A stretch of DNA of 64,000 bases. Source: Hyphomicrobiales bacterium (GTDB taxonomy: Bacteria > Pseudomonadota > Alphaproteobacteria > Rhizobiales > Rhizobiaceae). A program made the position numbers and the translations under genes. Below, one piece after another: positions 52,696 to 62,439 of this stretch. The stretch covers positions 1-64,000 of the forward strand of contig UEGR01000015.1 in the NCBI GenBank assembly GCA_900465685.1, read 5' to 3'. Under the pieces are notes generated by a model, which was given only the letters and a program-made list of their open reading frames with translations, was not told the DNA's origin and did not search any database. Positions within the stretch are counted from its first letter, which is position 1. The number at the start of each line of letters is the position of its first letter.

Positions 52696-53198
52696 GCACG
52701 GTCATCGTATAGACAGGGTCTTGATTGCGCGGGTTTCTCCCATCCGGTTCCCGGCTGCATCATGCCGATGTCCGGCAATCGGGCATATCAGCCAACGAGG
52801 GCTTGCGGCATCGCGGCGTTCAATCTCATGCTCCAGCGCCGCGAAGATTCTCGCGTTTTAGCGAAATCAAGGATCGACAGCAGCCCGCTCGAAGTGATGA
52901 TATCACCTTGGCCAATAAATATTTTGCGAACATTCCAACGCATAACAGAACGCGGTGCATCGCATCGTTCGTCTCGCTGCGGTGGGGGTGTGACCTCGCG
53001 CCCATCGAACAAGCCGGCGATAGCGCGGATAGATAGCGGGCGCTCTGCTGCCGGGAAGGTCGGTCAAGGAGGTTGCCCAGCGATTTGAACACGCGCGGTC
53101 GGCGGCATATCGCACATCGTTAATGTACCACTCGGCGTTTTTCCCCCGGGATCAAAAGAGCGCGCAGTATTTGGTGTCCGGTTCGGGCGGCTGTTCAC
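52696..53198. other. intergenic region without recognised features
   Basis: 503 bp between convergent genes. Only short overlapping reading frames with atypical composition are present; nothing could be supported. Confidence 0.45.
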
Positions 53199-54419
53199 CT
53201 AGGATCTGACGAAGTCGGCAAGTAACGCCAGGAAGCCGAAACCTGCCAAGCATAAACACACAAGCTCCCAGCCGCCGAAACTCCAAGCCGCACCCGCCAG
53301 TGCCGATCCGAGTGCGCCGCCCAGAAAGAAGGTACCGACGAAAATCCCGTTCAGGCGCCCGCGAGCTTCCGGGCGCAAGAGATTGATGTCCCTGCGCCCC
53401 AGAGTCTGGTCGCCAGTCGTGCCAATATCGAGCACTATTGCGGCCAACCCCAAAAGAAGAAGTGCCGGCCATGGACTGGCCGTATGGGTGGAATCGGCGC
53501 GAAGCGCAAGCAGTGCTGCTATAATGACCAGGATGTGGGAGATGATCTTTACAACTCGTCCATGGCCGCGATCTCCGAGCCGTCCGACCAGGGGTGTCAC
53601 CGCAGCGCCTCCAGCCCCCACGAGTGCGAAGATTGCGATGTCATTCGGGTCGAGGTTGAAGGGCGATGTGGTAAGACGCAATGCGACTGCTGTCCAGAAG
53701 AGGCTGAAGCTCGCCATCACCATCGCAGCTGAAAACGCCCGTGAACGGAGAACCGGCTCGTCGCGCAGCAACTGCCAAAGTGAAGCAATCAAAGCCGTGT
53801 AGGGCAGTGAGCCGACGGGCCGGCGCTCGGGAAGAAACTTCCACAACAAACAGACGAGTAGCATCATCGCAGCACTACTGATCTGATAAAAGCTGCGCCA
53901 CCCCCATGTGTCGGCGACGACACCAGCCACGGGCCGCGACAGGAGTATGCCGACCATCAACCCACTCATGACATTGCCGATAACCCGGCCACGCTGTTCC
54001 GGCGGTGCCATCGACGCAGCGATGGGTACCAGAATTTGAATGCAGGAGCATGCCGAGCCAAGCAGGAAAAGTAATGCAGTAAATACCCATCCGGACGATG
54101 TGAGAGAAGCGGCGAGCGCCGTTGCGGCACCGCAGGTGAGCATTCGCAATACGAGGGTGCGGTTCTCCGTGAGGTCGGCGAGCGGAACCAAAAAGAACAG
54201 GCCAGTTGCGTAGCCGAGGAGCGTGGCCATGGCCACCAGACTGCCATAGGCTGGCGGAAACCCGAACGAAACGGCGAGCGTCGCGACGAGAGTCTGGCAC
54301 GCGAAGAGATTTGTGACGATGATGCCGGTCGCGACTGCAAACAGCATCGTCATTGCTTCAGAAAATGACGTCTCTAGCTCTACATGCGGCTTCTCGGAAG
54401 AAAGGGGTGGTACTGACAT
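53199..54419 (-). CDS. MFS efflux transporter (DHA1-like)
   Basis: 406 residues, 12 predicted helices. MFS motif in PLADLTENRTLVLRML (motif A variant after helix 2) and LVGRLGDRGHGRVV in the second half, GVVADTWGWRSFYQISS. Resembles the YnfM/arabinose-efflux-like drug:H+ antiporters. ATG 54419. Divergent from the LysR gene at 54523, a common pair for an inducible exporter. Substrate unknown. Confidence 0.85.
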   Translation of the reverse strand: MSVPPLSSEKPHVELETSFSEAMTMLFAVATGIIVTNLFACQTLVATLAVSFGFPPAYGSLVAMATLLGYATGLFFLVPLADLTENRTLVLRMLTCGAATALAASLTSSGWVFTALLFLLGSACSCIQILVPIAASMAPPEQRGRVIGNVMSGLMVGILLSRPVAGVVADTWGWRSFYQISSAAMMLLVCLLWKFLPERRPVGSLPYTALIASLWQLLRDEPVLRSRAFSAAMVMASFSLFWTAVALRLTTSPFNLDPNDIAIFALVGAGGAAVTPLVGRLGDRGHGRVVKIISHILVIIAALLALRADSTHTASPWPALLLLGLAAIVLDIGTTGDQTLGRRDINLLRPEARGRLNGIFVGTFFLGGALGSALAGAAWSFGGWELVCLCLAGFGFLALLADFVRS

Positions 54420-54522
54420 GAAATCACCAGATTGAATAAAAGATATAGTGTTTGGAGAAAATATAAATTAATGGCATATTGAGACAAATGAATAGTTCGT
54501 ATAACGATTATGAGAGATGGTG

Positions 54523-55431
54523 ATGAACATTCGTGATCTGGAAGCGTTTGTAGCGGTCGTCGAAACCGGGTCGATCGTTGCAGCATCGGCTCGCATCCAC
54601 CTCACTCAACCCGGCATCACGCGGCGAATTCAGGCGCTCGAAGAAAGTCTTGGCGTGACCTTGCTCCACCGGCAATCGAAGCCGCTCAAACCGACGATCG
54701 CTGGCCGTGAAGCCTATGAACATGGTCGCAGAGTTCTACGTTCGCTGGAGGATTTGAGGTCGGGTGTTTCTCCCGACGGGGAGATACGAGGAGAGTTTCG
54801 CCTCGGTTTAATGCCCTATCTTTCGCAAGTGGCGTTGACCGACCCGCTTGATCGATTGCGGAAGGACTATCCTGAGCTCACTTTGCGACTCGGAACCGGG
54901 TGGTCACCAACCCTCTTGGACCAGGTTCTCCGCAGTCAGCTTGATGCGGCGGCGGTTTGCCTTCCTGAGGGCGTTCGGCCACCTGATGAGCTGGCGGCTG
55001 ACGATCTGGGTGGGCAGGACATCCTTATCATTTCATCCAAAGCGTTGAATGTACCAAGATCCTGTCATCTTGAGGATCTGGCGCGCTTTTCCTGGGTGAT
55101 GAACGAAAGCGGATGCGGCTTCCGTGCCTATATCCGCCACCGTTTCGAACGAGCCCACTTGCCGTTCGATGTGGCCGTCGAGGCGCTAAGCGTCGACTTG
55201 CGTCTGTCGTTGGTGGCAAGGGGACTGGGCATCGGGATTGTTACACCCGGCGCTCTTGCAGCGAGCTCCTGGCTTGATCAGCTCGAAACTATAAACCCGG
55301 TCGATTTTTCGCCGCGCGTCAATACCTGGCTGGTGCATCGGGCACCGGCAGGGCGACTGACGTCACCAATTGCCGTCTTCCGCGAAGCGCTCGTGGAAGC
55401 GTTGGATCAAGGGCGGTCATTCTCCGCCTGA
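54523..55431 (+). CDS. LysR-family transcriptional regulator
   Basis: 302 residues. HTH MNIRDLEAFVAVVETGSIVA and LTQPGITRRIQALEESLGV, followed by the substrate domain. ATG 54523 was preferred over ATG 54517 because GAGAGATGG lies at a better distance. The 103-bp gap to the divergent MFS gene is AT-rich and must contain both promoters. Confidence 0.9.
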   Translation: MNIRDLEAFVAVVETGSIVAASARIHLTQPGITRRIQALEESLGVTLLHRQSKPLKPTIAGREAYEHGRRVLRSLEDLRSGVSPDGEIRGEFRLGLMPYLSQVALTDPLDRLRKDYPELTLRLGTGWSPTLLDQVLRSQLDAAAVCLPEGVRPPDELAADDLGGQDILIISSKALNVPRSCHLEDLARFSWVMNESGCGFRAYIRHRFERAHLPFDVAVEALSVDLRLSLVARGLGIGIVTPGALAASSWLDQLETINPVDFSPRVNTWLVHRAPAGRLTSPIAVFREALVEALDQGRSFSA

Positions 55432-55527
55432 TTTATGCCCGGACCCGTCCTTGGAGGAAGTGTGCTTCTGATTGTCTACGGCTAAATATGTCTAGCTCGC
55501 CCTCAGGGGCAATCGAACTGAAGGCGC

Positions 55528-55559
55528 GGCCCGACACTTGCATAAGTAAATGTCGGGCC
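55528..55559. terminator. bidirectional terminator between convergent genes
   Basis: Nine-bp stem GGCCCGACA / TGTCGGGCC, then AGCATTGTTTTCTTT on the plus strand. Serves the LysR gene (plus) and possibly the MFS gene at 55573 (minus). Confidence 0.8.
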
Positions 55560-55572
55560 AGCATTGTTTTCT

Positions 55573-57003
55573 TTAATCGACCTTGACCGCCTTTGGCAGT
55601 GCGAAAGCTGCAAGAAGGCTGACGAGAATTCCGGCGACGGCGAGCCAGAAGGCGAGTTGTATGCCTTGTGACATGGCGCCGGTCAGTGCCTCACCTTCCA
55701 GTCCGCCGAGATGGCGGTTAGCAAGGGCGATCAAAACGGCGAGGCCGATGGAATTGCCGACACTGAGCGTGGTGGACGCCATGCCTGAAGCTACTCCCTG
55801 TTCTTCCTGACGCACGCCGGTGGCGGCTGCGATCCACATACCGGTCCAGACAATGCCCTGTCCGATACCCGAAATGATAAGACCGGGAACGATAGCCAGA
55901 TAATCGCTGCCGATCGCTGCGCCAGGCACCATCAGCGCCGTCCCGGCCGCGCCCACCACCATCCCGGTTACCAGCGTGGCGCGCATCGAAAGCCGCCGTA
56001 CCAGCCGTTCGCCCAGCTGAGTGCCGATGACGATGGCGACGGATGGAACCAGGAAGGTGAAACCTGTCTGCAACGCGGTCAGTCCCTGCACGTTCTGGAA
56101 CAGGACGGTCAGGAAGTAAGGCAGGGCGCCGAAAGTCCCCATGAACAGGAAGGTGATGATCATGCTGGCGACGAGATTGCGGTTTGTGAACAGCCGCAAC
56201 GGCATCAGCGGATCAGCGCTGCGCGCTTCGATCAAAGCAAAAGTGATCAAGGACACTGCGGAGAGGATGAGCGCGCCGATGACGCTGGTGGCCTGCCAGC
56301 CGATCTCAGGTCCTTCCACCAGAGCGAAGACCAATGCGGTCGCGCCAATGGTGACGCTCAGTGCTCCCGGAAGGTCGAAATTGCGGCGCTCATGACGCAC
56401 TGGGTCGCGCGGGATGACGAGAAAGGCCGCTATGATCGCGATGCCGGCGAGCACGACATTGACGTAAAAGACAGCAGGCCAGCCCCATGTCGCGGTTAGA
56501 AAACCACCTGCCAGCGCGCCGACGCTTAAGCCGCTTGCACCGGCGCCACCCCACACGGCCAGGGCCTTGTTGCGCTCCCGACCCTCGGCAAAGAGGCGGT
56601 TGATGAGCGAGAGCGTCGCCGGGAACAGGAAAGCGCCGCCGATACCCTGAACCGCGCGCGCTACAATGATGATCTCCGGCGACCCGGCCAATCCCCCGGC
56701 GAGCGAAGACAACGCATAGAGGCATAGCGCAAAGATGAACATGCGCCGCTGGCCGATCAGGTCGGCTGCGCGCCCGCCAAACAGCAAGAAGCCGCCACAC
56801 AGGACCATATAGGCGCTGACTACCCATTGCAGGGTCTGGCCGGAAAAGCCCAGCCCCGCGCCGATCTCCGGCAGGGCGACAAAAACGATGTTGATGTCGA
56901 GCGAATAGATGAGTTGGGCGAAGGCGAGCAGCACCAGCGCTCCACTTCGCCGCGTATTGACGCTTGAGGCCGGTATTTCGCCAGCCCGATACGACACATT
57001 CAT
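55573..57003 (-). CDS. MFS drug transporter, DHA2 (14-helix) type
   Basis: 476 residues, long enough for 14 helices. Helix 1 LLAFAQLIYSLDINIVFVALP and motif C-like segments GGAGASGLSVGALAGGFL and LPFLTV-type loops are typical of EmrB/QacA exporters. ATG 57003 has GGAGATC upstream; an upstream extension covers the operator and was rejected. Exports a hydrophobic or cationic compound; controlled by the divergent TetR protein through the palindrome at 57023-57046. Confidence 0.88.
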   Translation of the reverse strand: MNVSYRAGEIPASSVNTRRSGALVLLAFAQLIYSLDINIVFVALPEIGAGLGFSGQTLQWVVSAYMVLCGGFLLFGGRAADLIGQRRMFIFALCLYALSSLAGGLAGSPEIIIVARAVQGIGGAFLFPATLSLINRLFAEGRERNKALAVWGGAGASGLSVGALAGGFLTATWGWPAVFYVNVVLAGIAIIAAFLVIPRDPVRHERRNFDLPGALSVTIGATALVFALVEGPEIGWQATSVIGALILSAVSLITFALIEARSADPLMPLRLFTNRNLVASMIITFLFMGTFGALPYFLTVLFQNVQGLTALQTGFTFLVPSVAIVIGTQLGERLVRRLSMRATLVTGMVVGAAGTALMVPGAAIGSDYLAIVPGLIISGIGQGIVWTGMWIAAATGVRQEEQGVASGMASTTLSVGNSIGLAVLIALANRHLGGLEGEALTGAMSQGIQLAFWLAVAGILVSLLAAFALPKAVKVD

Positions 57004-57022
57004 GTTGATCTCCAATCCTATG

Positions 57023-57046
57023 ATTCTTTGTCGATCAACAAAGAAT
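57023..57046. promoter_or_regulatory. palindromic TetR-type operator
   Basis: Perfect inverted repeat ATTCTTTGT-N6-ACAAAGAAT in the 105-bp gap between the MFS and TetR genes, close to the MFS start. A looser relative, TTTGT...AAACAA at 57078-57096, overlaps the TetR promoter zone, so autoregulation is likely. Confidence 0.75.
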
Positions 57047-57108
57047 AGAAGCTTGCAACATGTGGTCAAGCGAATTATTTGTTGTTCGTTAAACAATGGA
57101 GAAGGTTG

Positions 57109-57726
57109 ATGGCAGGACGGCCACGCGAATTCGACCGGGAGAAGGTTTTGGCAAAGGCGCGCGATGCCTTTTGGTCGCGGGGATATGAAGCCGTGTCCAT
57201 GGCGGACCTGGTGGAAACGATGGGTATCGCATCGGCGCGGATTTATGCGGCCTTTGGCTCGAAGGAGGAGTTGTTTCGCGAAGCCGTGGAGCTTTATGCG
57301 GCTGAAGAGGGGAGCTTTGCCGAACGCGCTATGGCCGAAGAACCAACGGCATCGCTTGCAATCGAGCGGAGCCTCACGGAAGCGATCGAGAACTGTACGC
57401 GAAAAGACCGCCCCGCTGGCTGTATGGTGGTATCGGCGGCGACCAACTGCACAGCCGAGAATGCGAATGTGCGGGAATTTCTCGCGGATTATCGCCGTAA
57501 GCGAAGGGATGTGCTGATGACGCGATTAAAGCGCGCTATTGCTGACGGCGAATTGCGCCCGGATAGTGACGTTGCGGCATTGGCCGACCATTATGCAGCA
57601 ATTCTTATTGGCGTCGCAGTGCAAGCACGCGATGGCGTGCCCAGAAAACGGCTGCTGGCGACCATTCCCGCGGCTATGCTTGCACTTCGCGCCGCTGTTT
57701 GCGCGCAGCCGCCGAGCCAGCACTGA
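57109..57726 (+). CDS. TetR-family transcriptional regulator
   Basis: 205 residues. HTH at 5-60: RPREFDREKVLAKARDAFWS, SMADLVETMGIASARIYAAF; effector domain with CTRKDRPAGCMVVSAATNC as in AcrR/NemR-like proteins. GGAGAAGG precedes ATG 57109. Divergent from the DHA2 exporter. The last residues (AAVCAQPPSQH) may derive from the rearrangement joint that begins here. Confidence 0.9.
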   Translation: MAGRPREFDREKVLAKARDAFWSRGYEAVSMADLVETMGIASARIYAAFGSKEELFREAVELYAAEEGSFAERAMAEEPTASLAIERSLTEAIENCTRKDRPAGCMVVSAATNCTAENANVREFLADYRRKRRDVLMTRLKRAIADGELRPDSDVAALADHYAAILIGVAVQARDGVPRKRLLATIPAAMLALRAAVCAQPPSQH

Positions 57727-58857
57727 CCGAAGTTGCAATCAGCCGTCAGATCGGTCGGCTGGAGGCGTTCTTTGGCGTGACTTACAACATCGCCCTTTCG
57801 GCAACCCAGAACCATGTCCTGACCTCGCTCGACACATTCCATGAGCGTCTGGGTGAATTGCGCGCCGAAGAGCTGCAGGATGGCTACCATGCCTGGATGC
57901 GCGGCATTGGTAAGACGGGTTCCTATTCGCCAAAGAGCATCACCGGTTATAATGGCCATGGCTTTGACATGACGACGGCCGGCGTTCAGATCGGCGCTGA
58001 CTATTCGAAGAGCGATGTGTTTGTTGCTGGCGACAAGCTCACCATTGGCATGTTCAGTGAATATGCCAATTCGAGCTTCGATGTGCGTGGCCGTACCGCT
58101 GACGGTTCGATCTCATCGAAAGGTCTGGGTGGCTATGTGACCTGGCAGCAGAAGGCTCCAACCGATCGCAAGCCTGGTACCGGCGCTTATGTCGACGCCG
58201 TGGTGAAGCAGGACTGGCTCGAATTTGGTGTCAACGCCAAGTCTGTCTCTGGATTTGACCTGCAAAACGGTTATAAGGGCAAGGCTACCACCGCTTCTAT
58301 TGAAACGGGCTATGGCTTCGATCTTGGCAACAATGTCGTGCTGCAGCCTCAGGCTCAGCTGACCTGGTCGAAGGTGAAGGCCGATAGCTTCACCGACAGT
58401 TACGGCATTGCCGTGCACGGTCAGGAAGCTGAATCGCTGATTGGTCGCGTCGGTGTGCGTCTGGAAAAGACCTTCTACTTCGGTGATGAAGAAGGGACGG
58501 TTGAAGCAGCCCCTGTTCCTGCACCAGGCGCAGAAGCAGGTGAAGGGCAAGAAGGGCAAAGCCGCCAAGGCTGTTCCTGCTGTCCTGCCGGAAGCGCCGA
58601 AGAAGAAGAAGTTTGTCAAGTCGGTTACAACTTATGCGGACGCCCATGTGAAGCATGAGTTCAAGGGGAAGAACGGTCTTGTTGCTTCCAACACCGGCAT
58701 TGGCAATGACATGGGTGGCACGCGTTATGACGTCGGCGTTGGCGTGGTTGCCCGCGTGTCGGAAAATGTCAGCCTGTTCGGGCGTGGCTCTGTCGAATTC
58801 GGCGGCTCCACCAATGTTGCAGGCAAGGTCTCTGGCGGTCTCAAGATTACCTGGTGA
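57727..58857 (+). pseudogene. autotransporter beta-barrel remnant with LysR scrap at its left joint
   Basis: The left joint (57699-57785) reads ALTEVAISRQIGRLEAFFGV, a LysR HTH, and then passes into an autotransporter translocator: LTSLDTFHERLGELRAEELQ, HAWMRGIGKTGSYSPKS, GYVTWQQKAPT. The barrel runs to about 58535, where a one-base frameshift breaks it; the other frame continues (KGKKGKAAKAVPAVLPEAPK, FVKSVTTYADAHVKHEFKG) and ends in the proper terminal strand KVSGGLKITW at 58857. It lacks a passenger, signal peptide and start, so it is a dead fragment. The barrel start resembles that of the intact autotransporter at 59009. Confidence 0.75.
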
Positions 58858-58979
58858 CCAGGCACTCGGCTCGCTCTAAATTACCCCCGCTAACCCAAGG
58901 CGAGCCGGGAACATTGCCCTCGCCGTATTTCATGGCAGGGGCTCAATCACCGCTTATTCCAGACTGGTCTGGAAAAGCA

Positions 58980-59003
58980 AATGGCGGCTCAAAAGCCGCC
59001 ATT
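58980..59003. terminator. bidirectional terminator
   Basis: Ten-bp stem AATGGCGGCT / AGCCGCCATT with a CAAA loop, six bases beyond the autotransporter stop (minus strand). T-rich on the plus side (TTTTC), TTTGC on the minus side. Confidence 0.8.
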
Positions 59004-59008
59004 TTCAA

Positions 59009-61753
59009 TCACCACTTCACGTTCAAACCGATATTGCCTTCCCATAGGCGGTTGCGCTCGCCACCGAGATTGGTGGTGTAATCGGCAGTCGCGTAAAGAC
59101 TTGCCTTCTCGGTGATGTCGAGGGTGAGGCCGCCACCAACTTCCAGCGAAGTACCTTTCAAGTCCGTCACAATCGGATCAGTGGCAAAACGCACAGTCTG
59201 ATCGGACGAGAAATTCTGCCAGAGATTAGCTTTCAGATAGGGACGCAGCTTGCCGATGGATGTGTCCTCAGCGCCCTGCAGACGCATTCCGATGCGCCCG
59301 GTCCAGGCATTGTCTGAATCAAAAGATACCGATGAATAACGGTCTGCCTGATCATCAAGCGAGAGGCTCTGCCAGATGAGCTGTGCCTGCGGCTCCAGCG
59401 TCCAGCTTTCACTCAGCGCTATCGGGTATCCGCCTTCCAGCGAAGCCGTTACGCCATGACCATCGACATCGATGCTCTGCCCTTCATTCGAACTCGCATC
59501 GCCGCCATACCATGTGCCCATCAGCACGGCATCGAGATACCAGCCTTGCGGGCCGATATGCGTCCAGTAACCGCCAAAGCTGGTGCCGGTTATTTCGAGA
59601 TCACCCACGGCAAGATCATTCCAGCCGAGCGCCTGACCTGTAATATCACCTGTCACACGGGTATAACCGAAGAACAGGCCGAAGCGGTCGGAATGGCCGC
59701 TATCTGTTTCGCGGCCCCAAAGATCCTGACCAGCCTGAATACCAAAGAGCTTGCCATCAAGGCCCGGTGCAACTGTACCCTTCCACTTTGTATCGATATC
59801 CTGCCCGAACAGACGCGCCCAGGTCGCAGGCAGATAACCGCCACTTCTGAGAAGATCCTGTTCGCCACGGCGCTCGTGGAATGTTCCAAGTGTTGTCAGT
59901 GCCAGATGATGCGCGACTGGGGGTAGAGCGGAATAGACAGGCACCTCCTCGCGATAAAGTGTTACCGCATCGCCTTCCACGCGCGTTGCACCTGGCGAGG
60001 GCGGAGCAACGCCTGCCACCGGCAAAGGTGGCTGTCCCGGCAGGCCCGTCGAATTATCCGGTGGATTCGGTGCTTCCGCGGCCGGGGGAGGAGGCGGAGA
60101 GGATGGTGCCGTTGCATCTTCCGTGACCGGCGCGGAATTATCTTCTGGATCGGGGTCGTTCGGATCAACCGGTAGTGTTGCCGGTGGCTGCTCGAGAGCC
60201 GGTGGTGGCGGCGCGGTTTCGGGGGTTTCTGCAACTGGCTTTTCTTCAGTTACAGCGCCCGGCTGGCTACCGCTGACCAAGGTCGAACGCAAATACCAGT
60301 TTTCGGATGTATTGGCAGACACGCCCCCTTTGAACAGGAAATATTCATAAGCACCGGCTGCAACGCGACCATCGAGCGAGAACGCTCCGGTAGCAGTGGT
60401 TGCACCGTTTAGCGCCTGCACGACCATGATGCCGTCAGAGACGGTAGATGCGCCAGCGCCGCCAACATTGTTGACCACGATACCGGTCGAGCCGGATGCG
60501 TTACCTGTATCAATGACCAGTTTGTCAGATGGGGATGCATCGGCGCCCAGCACAGTATCAACGAACAGAAGACCGTTCTGGCCGGTGTAGTTGCCCTTGA
60601 TGGTGAAGGTATCGCTTGTGCTGGAGCCACCATTGGTCAGATCGATACGACCGGCGTTGAAAACCGAAGCAAGCTGACCGGCCGAAAAAGCGTTGATGCC
60701 GCTTTGTGCCGAACCGCCATAGATCGTGCTGGCAGCATCGACATTCAACGTCCCAGTGGCTGTACCGGCATCGCCCAGGGTTAGGGTCGTATCCAAAATC
60801 AGGCGCGTATCATTGGTGAGATTGATCGTCTCCCAACTGTCAAACCGACCAACCTTGCCTGTTTTAACATTGTTGAACGTCAGTGCATCGACACCCTCGC
60901 CACCGGTCAGGCGCTTGGTTGCGCCAATATTGGCATCAGTCAGATTGGCAAGCACAGCCGTATCACTGTCAGCACCCATATCGATATTGCCATAGACAAT
61001 GCCGCCGCCGTTCCAGGTGAACTGGTCATTGCCAAAGCTCATAAGAATGTCGCCAGCCACCGTCCCGCCAGTGATCGTGACACTATCCGTCCCGCCGCTG
61101 ACGCTGATATTGCCACCGATCATGCCATCGGAAATAATGATCGTATCATTGCCAAAACCCGCCACCAGATTGCGATCGATGGTGCCGCCGGACATATTGA
61201 AATAATTGTTGTCGAGTTTCATGTTGACGCGACCGATGCGGCCCCCCGTCATAACGGCGTAATCACCGTCATCAAAAGCATCGACAATTCTGCCGCCAGA
61301 CATGAAGAACGTATCGAGCGCGTCGCCCTGATTAAGCGAGCCAATCTCGCCGCCCGTCATGCGAAAATCATCAATACCGCTGCCCTGTTGGATATTGCCG
61401 GTCACGGTTCCGCCAGAAATCACGAAAGCATCCGCACCGTCGCCCTGAACGACATTGCCCGCGATCGTGCCGGAATGAACCTCAATCCGGTCAGTGCCTG
61501 CGCCAAATGTTACATTGCCATTGAGTGTGCCGCTTCCGCCGGAAGGCAACAGCAGCGTGTTATTGCCATTCGTATCAGTCAAACCGCCCACTGATGTTCC
61601 GCTATCGCAGATATAGGTGTCGTTTCCTAACGACGGAGAAAACGAACACGCTGCTAAAGCCGGATCGGCCTTCAGTATAAAGCTACTGATTGTAATAATC
61701 GCAGTACTGGAAAGAAAAAGCACTTTGGAGAAAGTAAACGAACTACCTTGCAT
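59009..61753 (-). CDS. type Va autotransporter with repeat passenger
   Basis: 914 residues. Signal peptide to about 35 (VLFLSSTAIITISSFILKAD, then PALA). Passenger about 36-510 contains, at 80-270, roughly eight imperfect repeats of about 20 residues built on GxGxDxFxxSGGTIxGNI, likely a beta-helix. A Pro/Glu-rich linker follows (about 515-600; APPPPALEQPPATLP, SSPPPPPAAEAPNPP). The C-terminal barrel (630-914) starts LTTLGTFHERRGEQDL and ends GNIGLNVKW. The final Trp is normal for the outer-membrane insertion signal. Surface-exposed or secreted; adhesion is a common role but unproven. ATG 61753. Confidence 0.9.
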   Translation of the reverse strand: MQGSSFTFSKVLFLSSTAIITISSFILKADPALAACSFSPSLGNDTYICDSGTSVGGLTDTNGNNTLLLPSGGSGTLNGNVTFGAGTDRIEVHSGTIAGNVVQGDGADAFVISGGTVTGNIQQGSGIDDFRMTGGEIGSLNQGDALDTFFMSGGRIVDAFDDGDYAVMTGGRIGRVNMKLDNNYFNMSGGTIDRNLVAGFGNDTIIISDGMIGGNISVSGGTDSVTITGGTVAGDILMSFGNDQFTWNGGGIVYGNIDMGADSDTAVLANLTDANIGATKRLTGGEGVDALTFNNVKTGKVGRFDSWETINLTNDTRLILDTTLTLGDAGTATGTLNVDAASTIYGGSAQSGINAFSAGQLASVFNAGRIDLTNGGSSTSDTFTIKGNYTGQNGLLFVDTVLGADASPSDKLVIDTGNASGSTGIVVNNVGGAGASTVSDGIMVVQALNGATTATGAFSLDGRVAAGAYEYFLFKGGVSANTSENWYLRSTLVSGSQPGAVTEEKPVAETPETAPPPPALEQPPATLPVDPNDPDPEDNSAPVTEDATAPSSPPPPPAAEAPNPPDNSTGLPGQPPLPVAGVAPPSPGATRVEGDAVTLYREEVPVYSALPPVAHHLALTTLGTFHERRGEQDLLRSGGYLPATWARLFGQDIDTKWKGTVAPGLDGKLFGIQAGQDLWGRETDSGHSDRFGLFFGYTRVTGDITGQALGWNDLAVGDLEITGTSFGGYWTHIGPQGWYLDAVLMGTWYGGDASSNEGQSIDVDGHGVTASLEGGYPIALSESWTLEPQAQLIWQSLSLDDQADRYSSVSFDSDNAWTGRIGMRLQGAEDTSIGKLRPYLKANLWQNFSSDQTVRFATDPIVTDLKGTSLEVGGGLTLDITEKASLYATADYTTNLGGERNRLWEGNIGLNVKW

Positions 61754-62124
61754 GGAAACCCCTCAGTTCATGCAGAAATCTGTCGGACCCAGTTAAGTAC
61801 TGACGTCATCACGGTGGCAAGAAATAATTTTATTATCGCTAGGCTCAGTGGATGGTTTCCCGAGGATGTGTTCTACCGGACACGCTTCCGTTTTGGAGTG
61901 TTCCAAATATGAACATAGCGGTTGAAGCAGAACTGATGGCACGATTGGCGAAACAGCGACTGATGTTGCTGCCTCATGTCATAATATCCGACCCAACTTT
62001 ATCCGCACCCCAGTCCGCATCTGATGTAGGTGAACTGGCCGATCGCTACTTTTCATGGGTGCAGGCTTGTCATTTTCTGAGATTTTGATAGATCGGAATT
62101 CCGGCCAACTCGAAGGAAAACGAT
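61754..62124. other. intergenic region upstream of the autotransporter
   Basis: 371 bp. It must contain the leftward autotransporter promoter (AT-rich part near 61760-61850) and the promoter of the truncated LysE gene. No defined motif was recognised. Confidence 0.45.
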
Positions 62125-62439
62125 ATGCCGGATTTCTCCACAATCATGCTTTTTTCCGCTGCGTGCGTAGTTCTCACTGCCACGCCCGGACCCGATATGC
62201 TCCTCATTGCATCACGCAGTATCAGCCAAGGGCGCGTTGCAGGGTTTCTGACCTATGCCGGTATAGCGCTCGGTACATATTGCCACGCCCTCGCTGCAGC
62301 GTTGGGACTTTCACAGCTTTTTGTCGCAGTTCCAATGACCTACGAGGCCATTCGCTGGGCTGGCTGCGCCTATTTGGTGTACCTGGCGTGGAAAACTATT
62401 CGCTCCGAAAGGGTTCTGTTGCAAACTTTTCGTCAATGA
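62125..62439 (+). pseudogene. LysE-family exporter gene truncated by IS6
   Basis: Begins with AAGGAAAACGAT then ATG 62125. The first 95 residues are a good LysE/RhtB N-terminus: FSAACVVLTATPGPDMLLIA and GFLTYAGIALGTYCHALAAAL, helix 3 up to WKTIRSE. The IS boundary at 62411 then cuts it, and only ten foreign residues follow. About half of a 200-residue exporter is missing, so it is inactive. Confidence 0.85.

Noticed and set aside
52725-53088. Overlapping plus- and minus-strand frames between LysR and MFS genes
   Set aside because: Several mutually overlapping frames, none with a ribosome site or recognisable domain.
58866-58910. Inverted repeat CGGCTCGC / GCGAGCCG after the autotransporter remnant
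   Set aside because: Loop of about 25 bases and no T tract; the hairpin at 58980 is the better terminator.
61852-62088. 78-codon frame before the LysE fragment
   Set aside because: Could be a remnant, but no start signal or family resemblance supports it.
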